A stretch of 64,000 bases of DNA from Prauserella aidingensis (GCF_024171865.1 NZ_JAMTCN010000010.1:62001-126000), one strand, 5' to 3'. Shown: positions 29,425 to 38,607, numbered from the stretch's first letter. Translations and numbers: made by a program. Notes: a model not told the origin generated them from the letters alone.

Positions 29425-30324
29425 TCAGTTGATGGCGCGGAAGACGTCGTCGAGGCGGGTCGGGCCCGCTTCGAGTCCGATGAGGTCGACGCCGTGGTCC
29501 TCGGCCCAGCCGAGGAGCGTGTGCAGGTCCTTCTGAACACGGTGTGTCTCGACGCGGAACGTCCCGTCGGCCTGGCGCTCGACGTGCAACGGCAGCGCAG
29601 GCACACCGGCCGACGGCGGAGCGGGCAGCCCGAACGTGATCACGCCCGGCAACGCGCCCGTCAGCTCGGCGACCGTGCCTTCCCTGTGGAACACGCCCTG
29701 GTGCATCAGCCCGATCCGATCGGCCCGCTGTTGGGCCTCCTCGAGGTAGTGCGTGGTGAGTACGACCGTGGTGCCGCTCTCGCGCAGCCGGTCGACGGCG
29801 TCCCAGAGTTCGTCGCGGGACTGGATGTCCAGGCCGGTCGTCGGCTCGTCGAGCACGATCAGCTCGGGTGTGCCGTACACGGCGGTGGCGAAGTCGAGCC
29901 TGCGCTTCTCGCCACCGGAAAGCTGGGAGACCTTGGTACGCGCCTTCCGGGTGAGGCCGACGAGGTCGACGACGCGGTCGACGTCGTCGTCGCGTCGGGT
30001 CAACGTCCCGATGATCCGGACCGACTCCGCAACCGTGAGGTCCGGGGAGAACCCGCTCTCCTGCAGCATGATCCCCATGCGCGGCCGCACGGTGTTCCTG
30101 TCCCAGGGGCTGTGGCCGAACACGCGGACCGTGCCGGAGGCGGGTCTCCTGTGGCCCTCGATGACCTCCAGCGTCGAGGTCTTGCCCGCGCCGTTGGTGC
30201 CGAGCAGGGCGTAGAACTCGCCGCGCCGCACGTGGAAGGTGAGGTCCTTGACCGCGTGGAACTCGCCGTAGACGAGGTCGAGCCCCTCCACGTCGATCAC
30301 CGGTGTGTCGTCTGTGGTGTGCAT
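29425..30324 (-). CDS. ABC-2 type exporter ATP-binding protein
   Basis: A 299-residue ATPase of the DrrA/CcmA-like drug exporter group. Walker A is GTNGAGKTST (about residues 42-51), the signature LSGGEKRRLDFATAVYG, Walker B LIVLDEPTTGLD, and the H-loop VLTTHYLEEA. The C-terminal extension (about 215-299) is typical of exporters. The ATG at 30324 (MHTTDDTPVIDVEGL) is preferred; upstream in-frame sequence is not conserved. It is the first gene of the exporter operon and divergent from the histidine kinase. Confidence 0.88.
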   Translation of the reverse strand: MHTTDDTPVIDVEGLDLVYGEFHAVKDLTFHVRRGEFYALLGTNGAGKTSTLEVIEGHRRPASGTVRVFGHSPWDRNTVRPRMGIMLQESGFSPDLTVAESVRIIGTLTRRDDDVDRVVDLVGLTRKARTKVSQLSGGEKRRLDFATAVYGTPELIVLDEPTTGLDIQSRDELWDAVDRLRESGTTVVLTTHYLEEAQQRADRIGLMHQGVFHREGTVAELTGALPGVITFGLPAPPSAGVPALPLHVERQADGTFRVETHRVQKDLHTLLGWAEDHGVDLIGLEAGPTRLDDVFRAIN

Positions 30325-30406
30325 GGCGTCGATTCCACGCGCTCGGGCGCTCCGCGGGCAGTGCCGCGACGTCACGACCTGCCCGTGACATTCCCGGTGG
30401 GCACCC

Positions 30407-30421
30407 GTGACGTGGCGTCAC
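30407..30421. promoter_or_regulatory. Inverted repeat between exporter and kinase genes
   Basis: GTGACGTGGCGTCAC has perfect 6-bp arms around TGG. It lies in the 163-bp divergent promoter region, 67 bp before the kinase start. It is a candidate binding site for the LuxR-type response regulator encoded downstream; only position and symmetry support this. Confidence 0.45.
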
Positions 30422-30487
30422 TGGCGGCCGCTTGCCCGGCACGGAATGCTGGGAGCGGACCTGCCCACTCCCGGCCGACGAGGACCA

Positions 30488-31636
30488 GTGACGACCACCG
30501 GCGATCAGACCGACGCCCAGACCCGGTTGCGCAAGCTCAACCTCACCGTGTTGCTGCCGCCGGTCCTGGGTGTCGGCATCCTGCTTCTCATCGTCGACAC
30601 GGACACGTGGCTCGACCGGACCGTGCTCGCCGTCGGTGTCGCGGCGGCGGCGTACGCGTTCGTGCACTGGGCCCACGGCGGCATCCTGCGGGTCGCCGTG
30701 CCGTGCCTCGGGCTGACAGCGGGCGTGTGGCTCTACGGTGCGCTGGCGTCCGACATGCGCACGGCGTTCTTCCCCCTCCTCGTCGTGGGGCCGTTCGTCG
30801 TGTCGCGGCTGCCGCGTCGGCGTATCGCCGCGACGGTGGCTCTCACCGTCGGCGGTGCGGCGATCGGGGCCCTGCGCCTGCTCGTGACCACCGACGACGT
30901 ACCGGGGACCCTCCTGACCGACGTCGCCCTGCCCGGTGGCCTGCTGCTGCTGGCTTCCCTGGCCGAGTTTCCCAACAAGCGCTTCTACGACGTCGTGACG
31001 GACCTCGAGCGGGCGCGGTACCGCGAGGCGGAACTGGCCGTCGCCGGGGAACGCATGCGGTTCGCCAGCGATCTGCACGACATCCAGGGCCACACCCTGC
31101 ACGTCGTCAAACTCAAGGCCGCACTCGCGCGCAGGCTCGTCGCCACGGACCCCGCCCGTGCCGAGAACGAGCTCCAGGAGATCCACGACCTGGTGGGCGA
31201 GACGATCACCCGCACCAAGGAACTCGCCCACGCCCAGCGGCGACTCAACCTGACGGCCGAACTGGAGAACGCGAAGAACCTGTTCGAAGCGGCGGGGATC
31301 GGCGTCGACATCGACCGCAGCGAGGAACCGAACCCCGACGTCAGCGAACTGCTCGGTCAGGTGCTGCGCGAGACCACGACGAACATCCTCCGGCACGCCC
31401 AGGCCGAACGAGTGCGCATCACTCTCTCACCCGCGGGAATCACGATCGTCAACGACGGCGCTCCGGACACCCGGCCCGTCCTCAGTGGACTCGCGACGCT
31501 CACCGACCGCATCGCCGACGCGGGCGGCGCTCTGACGGTGCAGCAGCGGGACGGGCGGTTCGTCACCGCGGCCGAGTTCGGTGTCACCGCCACGCACGCG
31601 ACGCGAACCGGCGCCGGCGAGGAGGAATCGGCGTGA
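30488..31636 (+). CDS. Sensor histidine kinase, DesK/HisKA_3 type
   Basis: A 382-residue kinase. Residues about 15-165 hold four to five short membrane segments with little outside, as in intramembrane sensors. The phosphoacceptor His is in FASDLHDIQGHTLHVVKLKA (about residue 193). The ATPase domain follows with ETTTNILRHAQAERVRI (N box) and GITIVNDGAPDTRP. The GTG at 30488 follows GAGGA closely. The stop overlaps the response regulator start (GTGA). It probably senses membrane or drug stress and controls the divergent ABC-2 exporter; the stimulus is inferred from context only. Confidence 0.88.
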   Translation: MTTTGDQTDAQTRLRKLNLTVLLPPVLGVGILLLIVDTDTWLDRTVLAVGVAAAAYAFVHWAHGGILRVAVPCLGLTAGVWLYGALASDMRTAFFPLLVVGPFVVSRLPRRRIAATVALTVGGAAIGALRLLVTTDDVPGTLLTDVALPGGLLLLASLAEFPNKRFYDVVTDLERARYREAELAVAGERMRFASDLHDIQGHTLHVVKLKAALARRLVATDPARAENELQEIHDLVGETITRTKELAHAQRRLNLTAELENAKNLFEAAGIGVDIDRSEEPNPDVSELLGQVLRETTTNILRHAQAERVRITLSPAGITIVNDGAPDTRPVLSGLATLTDRIADAGGALTVQQRDGRFVTAAEFGVTATHATRTGAGEEESA

Positions 31637-32235
31637 CCACGGTGGTACTGGCCGACGACGAGGCGTTGCTGCGGAAGGCGATGGCGTCCCTGTTGCCGAT
31701 GGAAGGCGACATCACCGTGCTCACCGAGGCCGGGGACGGCGAGGCCGCCGTGCGGGAGACGCTCCGTCACCGGCCGGACGTGCTCGTCATCGATCTGGAG
31801 ATGCCGGGGCTGGACGGGCTCGGAGCGGTCACGCGGATCCGCGACGAGCTGCCGGACCAGGTGATTCTGATGCTCACCCGGCACGCACGGCCCGGGGTGC
31901 TCCGGAAGGCGCTCAAACTCGGCGTGCAGGGGTTCGTCAGCAAATCGGCCGAGCCGGCGCACATCGCGTCGGTCATCGCGACGCTCCACGGGGGAAAGCG
32001 CTGGATCGACCCGGACGTCTCCGCGCTCGCCGTCGTCGACGACTGTCCCCTCACCGACCGGGAGGTCGACGTGCTGCGGGCAACGAGTGAGGGGTACTCG
32101 GTCGCCGACATCGCGGCACAGCTCCACCTCGCCGAGGGCACCGTCCGCAACTACCTGTCCACCACGATGCGGAAGACCCAGACCCGCACCCGGCACGACG
32201 CGGCACGGTACGCACGCAACCGCGACTGGCTGTGA
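31633..32235 (+). CDS. Response regulator, NarL/LuxR type
   Basis: A 200-residue regulator. The receiver domain has the acidic pair in VLADDEALLRKA and the phosphorylated Asp in DVLVIDLEMPGLDGLGA (about residue 53), then the Lys in GFVSKSAEP. The C-terminal LuxR helix-turn-helix is LTDREVDVLRATSEGYSVAD then LHLAEGTVRNYLS. It is coupled to the kinase by a 4-bp overlap. Likely targets are the divergent exporter genes and its own operon. Confidence 0.92.
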   Translation: MTTVVLADDEALLRKAMASLLPMEGDITVLTEAGDGEAAVRETLRHRPDVLVIDLEMPGLDGLGAVTRIRDELPDQVILMLTRHARPGVLRKALKLGVQGFVSKSAEPAHIASVIATLHGGKRWIDPDVSALAVVDDCPLTDREVDVLRATSEGYSVADIAAQLHLAEGTVRNYLSTTMRKTQTRTRHDAARYARNRDWL

Positions 32236-32307
32236 CCCGCGCGTGGCGTGACCGGCGGATGCACGGCCGGACGGCCTCTCGGGCGCTGCAGGAGGCCGAC
32301 GTCCGGG

Positions 32308-32964
32308 TCAGTCGATCGGCGTGACCGGGGCAATCCACAGGCCGGTCAGCGCGTCGATCAGGCCGTGGGCGGCCGCCTCCCAGGATTCCGCCGACGGCTC
32401 CGTGCCCTCGGCCAGCGCCCGCTCCCGGTCCGCGACGGTGTGCACCATGAGGGTCCGGGCCATCTCGGCGCGCTGGTGCCGGACGTCCCTGGGCAGCCGC
32501 GGCAGGCAGGCCTCCAGTCCGTCGCGGACCTCGTTCAGTGCCGGTGAGTTCATCGCCTCGACGGAGATCACCTCCGCGAAGGCCGGTTCGGTGGCCGCCT
32601 GCGCGGCGAAGCGCGCGTACCACGTCGGCGAGCCCGATGCGGCGAGGTGACGGGTCGTGGGCAGCACGAGGCACGCGATCCAGTCACGAACCTCGGTCGA
32701 GCCGCGGACCTGCTCCACCATCTCCTGACGCCGGTGTTCGACCTGTTGATGCCGGTTGCGCGCGATCGCGCGCACCAGGTCGGCCTTGCCGCCGAAGTGG
32801 TAGCCCACGGCCGTGTTGTTGCCCTGTCCCGCGGCTTCGCTGACCTGCCGGTTCGACACGGCGGTCACGCCGTACTCGGCGAAGAGCCGTTCGGCGGCCT
32901 CGATGATCAACTGCCGGGTCGCGGCGGCCCGCGACGTCCGTTCCACTCCGTTGTCGGTCACCAC
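32308..32964 (-). CDS. TetR-family regulator
   Basis: A 218-residue TetR repressor. The helix-turn-helix is LFAEYGVTAVSNRQVSEAAG followed by GNNTAVGYHFGGKADLVRAI. The ligand domain (PTWYARFAAQAATEPAF) resembles regulators of lipid or drug metabolism. The GTG at 32964 is favoured by GGAGGT 8 bp upstream; the next GTG at 32961 is also possible. It is divergent from the MFS gene at 33176, with a strong 19-bp inverted repeat at 33069-33087 between them. Confidence 0.85.
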   Translation of the reverse strand: MVTDNGVERTSRAAATRQLIIEAAERLFAEYGVTAVSNRQVSEAAGQGNNTAVGYHFGGKADLVRAIARNRHQQVEHRRQEMVEQVRGSTEVRDWIACLVLPTTRHLAASGSPTWYARFAAQAATEPAFAEVISVEAMNSPALNEVRDGLEACLPRLPRDVRHQRAEMARTLMVHTVADRERALAEGTEPSAESWEAAAHGLIDALTGLWIAPVTPID

Positions 32965-33068
32965 GACACAACACCTCCCAGCGACTTCGCGGCAGCGTAC
33001 GCGCCGCACACCCGGGTGATGCACAGCGACAGCTTGTCCATGCTAAATTAAGGCACGTGACTGAGTTT

Positions 33069-33087
33069 CGTCTCGGAGGCCGAGACG
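33069..33087. promoter_or_regulatory. Candidate TetR operator
   Basis: CGTCTCGGAGGCCGAGACG has perfect 8-bp arms around a 3-bp centre, about 90 bp before the MFS start and 105 bp before the TetR start. Size and symmetry suit a TetR dimer. No second copy of this dyad was seen in the window. Confidence 0.6.
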
Positions 33088-33175
33088 CTCGACACCGGTC
33101 CGCCCCACGGCCGACGCCCCTCGCGGCGCGACACCGACGTCCCGGCCGAACCCCCGACTTCCCAGGAGTTCGCCC

Positions 33176-34600
33176 ATGTCCCCCACCGTGACGGCACAGC
33201 CGGCGGACGAGAAGGCCACGGCACCGGCCCCGTCGCAGGCGGTCGTGATGGTCCTCGCCTTCAGCGGCATCCTCGTCTCGCTCATGCAGACACTCGTCGT
33301 ACCGCTGGTGCCGACACTGCCCGCACTGCTGGGCGCATCTCCGGCCGACACGGCGTGGGCCATCACCGCGACCCTCCTCGCGGGCGCGGTCGCCACCCCG
33401 ACCGTCGGCAGACTCGGCGACATGTACGGCAAACGCCGCATGCTGCTGCTGAGCATCGGCCTGCAGATCACCGGCTCCGTGTTCTGCGCCCTCGCCGGCA
33501 GCCTGCCGACGATGGTGATCGGCCGAACGCTGCAGGGCCTCGCCGCAGGCGTCATCCCCCTGGGCATCAGCATCATGCGCGACGTCCTCCCCCGGGAACG
33601 CCTCGGCTCGGGCACCGCGTTGATGAGCGGCTCCCTCGGCGTCGGCGGCGCACTCGGTCTGCCCGCGTCGGCGTTCCTCATCGAACGGGCCGACTGGCAC
33701 GTCATGTTCTGGGTGGCCGCGGGCCTCGGACTCGCGGCGGGTGTGCTGATCACAACCCTGGTGCCGGAATCGCCGGTGCGCGTGGGCGGACGCTTCGACC
33801 TGCCCGGCGCCGTCGGCCTGTCCGTCGCACTGCTGTGCCTGCTGCTCGCGATCTCGAAGGGTGCGGACTGGGGCTGGACCAGCGGGTCGACCCTCGGACT
33901 GTTCGCCGTCGCCGTCGTCGTGCTGGCGCTGTGGGGCCGGTGGGAACTCCGCACCGGCAACCCCCTGGTGAACCTGCGGACGACCGCGCGCCGGCAGGTG
34001 CTGCTCACCAACATCGCGTCCGTGGTGTTCGGCTTCGCCATGTTCTCGATGTCACTCGTCGTGCCGCAGCTGCTGCAGGCGCCGGAGGCCACCGGCCACG
34101 GACTCGGGCAGACGATCCTCGTCACGGGTCTCGTCATGGCACCGAACGGCCTGATCATGATGGCGATGTCGCCGGTGTCGGCACGGATCTCCGCACTGGC
34201 CGGGCCGAAGGTCACGTTGATGACCGGAGCGGTCGTCGTCGCCTGCGGCTACGGCCTCGGAACGGTGCTGATGGGCGAGATCTGGCAGCTCATGATCTTC
34301 ACGTGCGTCGTCGGCGCAGGCATCGGGCTCGCCTACGGCGCCATGCCTGCCCTCGTCATGGCGGCGGTACCCGTCTCGGAGACGGCGTCCGCGAACAGCC
34401 TCAACACACTGATGCGCTCGTTCGGCACCTCCACGTCCAGCGCGATCACCGGTGTGGTGCTGGCCAGCATGACGGTCAGCGTGGGCGGCGCGGCCGTCCC
34501 GTCGGAAGGCGGGTTCCGGCTCGTGCTGGCCGTCGGCGCGTTCGCGGCGATCGCCGCACTGTGCGTCGCAGCGTTCCTGCCGAAGCGCAACGACGCCTGA
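33176..34600 (+). CDS. MFS drug exporter (DHA2-like)
   Basis: A 474-residue proton-driven exporter of the EmrB/QacA superfamily, 13 or 14 helices. It has VVPLVPTLPALLGASPADTA in the first loop, motif A GRLGDMYGKRRMLLLS (about residues 80-95), and motif C-like LMSGSLGVGGALGLPAS. The ATG follows AGGAG by 9 bp. It is divergent from a TetR gene and probably repressed by it. The gene is followed directly by a 21-bp tandem repeat array and a 32-bp palindrome. The substrate is unknown. Confidence 0.87.
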   Translation: MSPTVTAQPADEKATAPAPSQAVVMVLAFSGILVSLMQTLVVPLVPTLPALLGASPADTAWAITATLLAGAVATPTVGRLGDMYGKRRMLLLSIGLQITGSVFCALAGSLPTMVIGRTLQGLAAGVIPLGISIMRDVLPRERLGSGTALMSGSLGVGGALGLPASAFLIERADWHVMFWVAAGLGLAAGVLITTLVPESPVRVGGRFDLPGAVGLSVALLCLLLAISKGADWGWTSGSTLGLFAVAVVVLALWGRWELRTGNPLVNLRTTARRQVLLTNIASVVFGFAMFSMSLVVPQLLQAPEATGHGLGQTILVTGLVMAPNGLIMMAMSPVSARISALAGPKVTLMTGAVVVACGYGLGTVLMGEIWQLMIFTCVVGAGIGLAYGAMPALVMAAVPVSETASANSLNTLMRSFGTSTSSAITGVVLASMTVSVGGAAVPSEGGFRLVLAVGAFAAIAALCVAAFLPKRNDA

Positions 34601-34606
34601 CGACGC

Positions 34607-34753
34607 CGTGTTGCGGATCCCGGGCGCCGCGTTGCGGATCCCGGGCGCCGCGTTGCGGATCCCGGGCGCCGCGTTGCGGATCCCGGGCGCCGCGTTGCGG
34701 ATCCCGGGCGCCGCGTTGCGGATCCCGGGCGCCGCGTTGCGGATCCCGGGCGC
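34607..34753. repeat. 21-bp tandem repeat, locus C
   Basis: Seven contiguous 21-bp units, almost identical to one another: CGCGTTGCGG followed by ATCCCGGGCGC, with only the first unit differing (CGTG). It begins 6 bp after the MFS stop and ends at the palindrome at 34755. The near-identity of units shows recent expansion or gene conversion, unlike the diverged units in loci A, B and D. Confidence 0.95.
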
Positions 34754-34754
34754 C

Positions 34755-34786
34755 GTGAGCGTGTCCGCCGCGGCGGACACGCTCAC
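34755..34786. terminator. 32-bp perfect palindrome between convergent genes
   Basis: Arms GTGAGCGTGTCCGCC and GGCGGACACGCTCAC are perfectly complementary around GC, so the whole 32 bp is self-complementary. It can act as a terminator on both strands. The ferredoxin stop codon (34783-34785) lies inside it, and the MFS gene ends upstream. There is no T-run, as is common for terminators in high-GC actinomycetes. Confidence 0.7.
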
Positions 34787-34986
34787 GGCCGGATGTCGTA
34801 CGCCTCGATCGCACGGCCCGGGCACTGGTCCACGGCCTCGCCGACGGAGCCGGCCAGCGCCTCGGGCGGCGTCGGGTCGAGCAGCACGACCGTGCCGTCC
34901 TCGTCGCGCTGATCGAACACCTCCGGCGCGAGGACCACGCAGTTTCCCGCGCCACAGCAACGTTCGCGGTCCACGGTCACGTTCAT
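34783..34986 (-). CDS. Small ferredoxin (3Fe-4S type), P450 partner
   Basis: A 67-residue ferredoxin. The cluster ligands are CCGAGNC near the N-terminus and QCPGRAI near the C-terminus, the spacing of 3Fe-4S ferredoxins that feed CYP105-type P450s. It lies 92 bp downstream of the P450 gene on the same strand. The ATG at 34986 (MNVTVDRER) is preferred because GAAGGGAA lies 9 bp upstream; an in-frame GTG at 34995 is too close. It would pass electrons from a ferredoxin reductase, not present here, to the P450. Confidence 0.88.
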   Translation of the reverse strand: MNVTVDRERCCGAGNCVVLAPEVFDQRDEDGTVVLLDPTPPEALAGSVGEAVDQCPGRAIEAYDIRP

Positions 34987-35078
34987 CCGATTCACTTCCC
35001 TTCATCGCGGCCTACCATCGCGGCCTACGTCACTTCGCCGGGGAACGGCCGGCCGAACCCCGGCGGGCACGGGCAGCC

Positions 35079-36302
35079 TCACCACGTCACGGGCAGAGCG
35101 TGGACGCCGAAGGCGAGCGCGTCGTGCTTGAACTCGATCTCGTCGAACTCGACGGCCGGCGTCAGCGTCGGAATCCGGCGGAACAGCGTGCCGTAGACGA
35201 TCTGCAGTTCGGCGCGGGCCAGTTGTTGGCCGACGCACTGGTGCGGACCGAAGCCGAACGCCTGGTGCCGCCCCTGCGGACTGCGGAGATCCAGTGCCTC
35301 CGGGGCGTCGAACACGTCAGGGTCGCGGTTGCCTGTCGGCAGGTCGATGATGATGCCCTCGCCCTCGCGGATCACCTCGCCGGCGATCTCGATGTCCGCG
35401 GTCGCGATCCGGCGTTGGCCGACCTGCGGGATCGTCAGGTAGCGCAACAGCTCCTCGGTGGCCGTTGCGACAACGGCGGGGTCGTCGGTGTCGCGCAACA
35501 GGGCCAGCTGTTCGGGATGCCGCAGCAACGCCACCGTGCCGAGCGCGATCATGTTGGCGCTGGTCTCGTGTCCCGCCACCAGCGCCTGTAGACCGAGCAG
35601 GCCGCCTTCGACCTCGGAGAGCTCTCCCGCCGTGACACGTTCGGCGATGTCGCTGAGCACATCGTCCCCAGGGGTCTCCTTTTTGGACCGGACGAGCCCG
35701 ATGAGGTACTCGGTCAGGGCCTGCATCGACGCCCCACTCTCCTCCGCCGACGCGGTGCCCCCGACGCCGACGGCACTGCGCTCCTGGAAGAAGTCACGAT
35801 CCTCGTAGGGCACGCCGAGCAGTTCGCAGATCATCAGCGACGGCAACGGCACCGCGAGCGACGTGACGAGGTCGGCGGGTTTCGGCCCGGCCAGCATCGC
35901 ATCGATCAGCTCGTCGGTGATCCGCTGGATCGCGGGCCGCAGCGCCTGGACCCGCTTGGCCGTGAAGGCACGCGTCAGGATCTTGCGGAGTCTGCGGTGT
36001 TCGGCACCGTCCAGATTGAACACCATGGCCGGACGGTGTTCGAGCGTGTCCCGCATGGCCTGACTGAACAGCGGAAATCCCGCGCGGTGTTCATCGACAC
36101 TGACGCGCTCGTCGCCGAGCAGCGCTCGTTGCGACTCGTGCCCGGTGACCAGCCACGGCGTACTGCCGTCCCAGATCGTCACGCGACTCAGCGGCGCTTC
36201 TTCCGCCAGCGCACGCAGTACGGGCGGGGGCGCGAACGGACAAGCGGCATCGCGCTTCGCCGGGTAGTCGGGCGCGGCGGCCCGGACGTCGGGGGCGGTC
36301 AT
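35079..36302 (-). CDS. Cytochrome P450 (CYP105-like)
   Basis: A 407-residue soluble P450. The I-helix oxygen-activation motif is LVAGHETSANM (about residue 240). The K-helix ExxR reads EELLRYLT. The haem-binding loop is FGFGPHQCVGQQLARAEL with the thiolate Cys near residue 355. The ATG at 36302 (MTAPDV) follows GAGGAG by 5 bp. A ferredoxin gene follows and an MFS gene precedes it on the same strand, so the cluster may oxidise and export, or detoxify, a small hydrophobic compound. Substrate assignment is not possible. Confidence 0.93.
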   Translation of the reverse strand: MTAPDVRAAAPDYPAKRDAACPFAPPPVLRALAEEAPLSRVTIWDGSTPWLVTGHESQRALLGDERVSVDEHRAGFPLFSQAMRDTLEHRPAMVFNLDGAEHRRLRKILTRAFTAKRVQALRPAIQRITDELIDAMLAGPKPADLVTSLAVPLPSLMICELLGVPYEDRDFFQERSAVGVGGTASAEESGASMQALTEYLIGLVRSKKETPGDDVLSDIAERVTAGELSEVEGGLLGLQALVAGHETSANMIALGTVALLRHPEQLALLRDTDDPAVVATATEELLRYLTIPQVGQRRIATADIEIAGEVIREGEGIIIDLPTGNRDPDVFDAPEALDLRSPQGRHQAFGFGPHQCVGQQLARAELQIVYGTLFRRIPTLTPAVEFDEIEFKHDALAFGVHALPVTW

Positions 36303-36407
36303 GCGACTCCTCACACTGCCGGACCGTCGAATCGGATGAAACGGTCAGTTCTCGCGGCGATCCACTCACGCCGGCGTCGACAGGCTAGGGATCATCCGAA
36401 AAGCAAG

Positions 36408-37598
36408 TCAAGCAGCTGCCTTAATTCGGTCGTCGTGCGGCTCCGGAACGCGAACGCTCACGAGGACGGCCAGCGTCACGCCGGACAACACCGCCGCGAC
36501 CGCGAACCCGGTCGTCACGCTCGTCGCCTCGATGAGCGGCCCGAACACCAGCGGCGAGGCGAACTGGCCGACGAACATCGCGGTACCCGACAACGACGTG
36601 GCCTTGCCGCGGTCGTCGGCCGCCGGCGTGTCTCCGATGAGGACGGTCAGGGTCGGCAGCAGGAGCCCGTTGCCGATGCCGAACACCGCGCCCGCGACGA
36701 GCACGAGTGGGTAGACGTCGACCACGGCGAGCAGGGCGAACCCCGCCACCCAGCACGCGAACGCGACCCGCAGTAACACGCCGTGACGCGCCCTGCCCCG
36801 AATGCGGGCGTACAACAGCCCGAGAACGGCGGCGGTGAGCGACGAGGCGACCATGAACAGCGACACCAACAGCGGGCTGTGCACGCCGATACCGGCGAGC
36901 CTCGTCGGTAGGAACACGGCCGTGGAGTACATCGCCAGTCCCATCATCAGCATCAGCGCGTACCAGCCGAGCAGCGCCGGATACCGGCGCAGCAACCGCA
37001 ACACCCCGCCGCCGGCCGTACCGTCAGCCGGCGCGGCGGCCCCGTCGGCGCCTGCAGGCAGACAACGAAGCGCGGCGATCCCCAGCGGCACACCGACGAC
37101 GTAGACGGCGAACGCCCCGTGCCAGGACACTCCGCCCAGCGCACCCGCGGCCAACGGCCAGACGAGGCCGCCGATCGTGGTCGCGGTCGAGCGCCAGCCC
37201 ATCACGCGATCGCGCTCACTGCCCCGGTACAGCGAGAGCAGGGCGACGGTCGTGCCGGTGAACACGACCGCGGCACCCAGTCCGAGCGCCACCCGGCTCG
37301 CGAGCAAGGTCGGGTAGTCGGTGGCGGCCATGCCGGCACCGCCGCCCACGCCGTAGACGATCAGTCCCGCGACGAGCGGCCTCCGCACTCCGTAGCGGTC
37401 GATGAGCCTGCCGACCACCGGGCCGGCCACGGCGATGACGACGCCGTGTGTGGTGATGACGAATCCGGCGAGGGTGCCGTCGATGCCCAGATCGGACCGG
37501 ATCAGGTCCAGCACCGGCATGACGGTGGCTCCCGCCATGACGCTCAGGGTCGACGCGAGCAACAGCACGATCAGAGCGCTGCGCTGTCGAACGGACAT
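36408..37598 (-). CDS. MFS transporter (DHA1-like, 12 TM)
   Basis: A 396-residue major facilitator with 12 helices. The first helix ends TLSVMAGATVMPVLDLIRSD, typical of DHA1 exporters. Motif A is GPVVGRLIDRYGVRRPLVAG (about residues 58-77), and the motif C area is SWHGAFAVYVVGVPLG. The ATG at 37598 has GGAGGC 6 bp upstream. It is divergent from a TetR gene 75 bp away and upstream of the P450 gene by 105 bp on the same strand, so co-transcription is possible. Confidence 0.87.
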   Translation of the reverse strand: MSVRQRSALIVLLLASTLSVMAGATVMPVLDLIRSDLGIDGTLAGFVITTHGVVIAVAGPVVGRLIDRYGVRRPLVAGLIVYGVGGGAGMAATDYPTLLASRVALGLGAAVVFTGTTVALLSLYRGSERDRVMGWRSTATTIGGLVWPLAAGALGGVSWHGAFAVYVVGVPLGIAALRCLPAGADGAAAPADGTAGGGVLRLLRRYPALLGWYALMLMMGLAMYSTAVFLPTRLAGIGVHSPLLVSLFMVASSLTAAVLGLLYARIRGRARHGVLLRVAFACWVAGFALLAVVDVYPLVLVAGAVFGIGNGLLLPTLTVLIGDTPAADDRGKATSLSGTAMFVGQFASPLVFGPLIEATSVTTGFAVAAVLSGVTLAVLVSVRVPEPHDDRIKAAA

Positions 37599-37673
37599 GG
37601 CCTGCCTCCACTGTCGGCGAGATCCCAATGTGCCACTCGGGGGCAAAAACTTCTGAGCGGCAGAGTACACCGC

Positions 37674-38390
37674 ATGCCATGCGACGCCAACGTCGATATC
37701 GTGCGGACCGTGCACGAGACGAACACCGACGACGACCGGCCGATGCCGCTCCGGGAACGCAAGAAGCGCCGCACCCGGGAGGCACTCGGCGAAGCGGCGC
37801 TGCACCTGTTCCTCGACCGCGGCTTCGACGCCGTGACCCTGGACGAGCTCGTCGACGCGGTCGAGGTGTCGAAGCGGACCTTCTTCCGGTACTTCCCCTC
37901 GAAGGAAGCGGTGGCGACGGCCGCCGAGCACGAACTCTGGGACGCCTACCTCGACCGGATCACGGGCGCACCGCTGACCGGCTCGGTACTGGACGTCCTG
38001 CACACCTGCCTGACGACGGCGGTCCGCGGGATGGACGGCGAGTGGGAACGGCGATTCCTCGCCACCCGTGGCCTGATCGCGCACACGCCACAGCTGCGCG
38101 ACCACAGTGATCTGGCCTCACTGCGCACCCAGGACCGGATCGCCGACGAACTGGGCGGCCGACTCGGCGACGACACGACTCCGGACGTGCAGGTGCGACT
38201 GCTGGCGGAAGTCGCCATGGCCGCGTGGCGCACGGCGGCGCGCCGCTGGGTCCGGGAGCACCGCCACACGGCGTTCGACCTCACCGCTCCCCGGGAACAG
38301 CAGCGGGATTCCGCGACGCGAGCCGATCTGATCGACAACATCGACACGACCTACGCGGCACTCGGCGACAGCATCGCCCTCCGGATCTGA
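37674..38390 (+). CDS. TetR-family regulator
   Basis: A TetR repressor of up to 238 residues. The helix-turn-helix is FLDRGFDAVTLDELVDAVEV then SKRTFFRYFPSKEAV, a very common actinobacterial subgroup (KRTFFRYF). The start is uncertain: I give the ATG at 37674, but GTG 37710 and ATG 37743 (MPLRERKKRRT) are also in frame, and no clear ribosome binding site decides. It is divergent from the MFS gene and is the likely regulator of the MFS/P450/ferredoxin group. A 21-bp tandem array follows it. Confidence 0.85.
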   Translation: MPCDANVDIVRTVHETNTDDDRPMPLRERKKRRTREALGEAALHLFLDRGFDAVTLDELVDAVEVSKRTFFRYFPSKEAVATAAEHELWDAYLDRITGAPLTGSVLDVLHTCLTTAVRGMDGEWERRFLATRGLIAHTPQLRDHSDLASLRTQDRIADELGGRLGDDTTPDVQVRLLAEVAMAAWRTAARRWVREHRHTAFDLTAPREQQRDSATRADLIDNIDTTYAALGDSIALRI

Positions 38391-38436
38391 ACCCGGACAG
38401 GACACGTCGTCGCGAACCCGCGCCGCACCCGGAAAC

Positions 38437-38562
38437 CACAACACCGTCCCGCGAAACCGCAACACGATCCCCGGGATCCGCAACACGCGCCCCCAGGGGC
38501 ACAACACGGTCCCCGGGAAGCGCAACACGGTCCCCCGAGGGCGCAACACGGCGCGGTGTGGG
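38437..38562. repeat. 21-bp tandem repeat, locus D
   Basis: Six 21-bp units starting at 38437, 38458, 38479, 38500, 38521 and 38542. Each begins CRCAACACSR and continues with an 11-bp GC-rich part. The orientation matches locus A, and the last unit (CGCAACACGGCGCGGTGTGG) nearly equals the last unit of locus A. It lies between a TetR stop and the start of arsR on the same strand, the only one of the four loci not between convergent genes. Confidence 0.9.
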
Positions 38563-38607
38563 TCACGCTCGGTTGACGGTCATATCGACGACCGTCAAGA
38601 TAGACGA

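Noticed and set aside
34607-34753. CRISPR array
   Set aside because: Units are contiguous, with no spacers, and no cas genes are present.
34608-35591. Plus-strand frame starting in repeat locus C (LRIPGAA repeats)
   Set aside because: The repeated peptide is just the translation of the 21-bp array, and the rest lies opposite ferredoxin and P450 genes.
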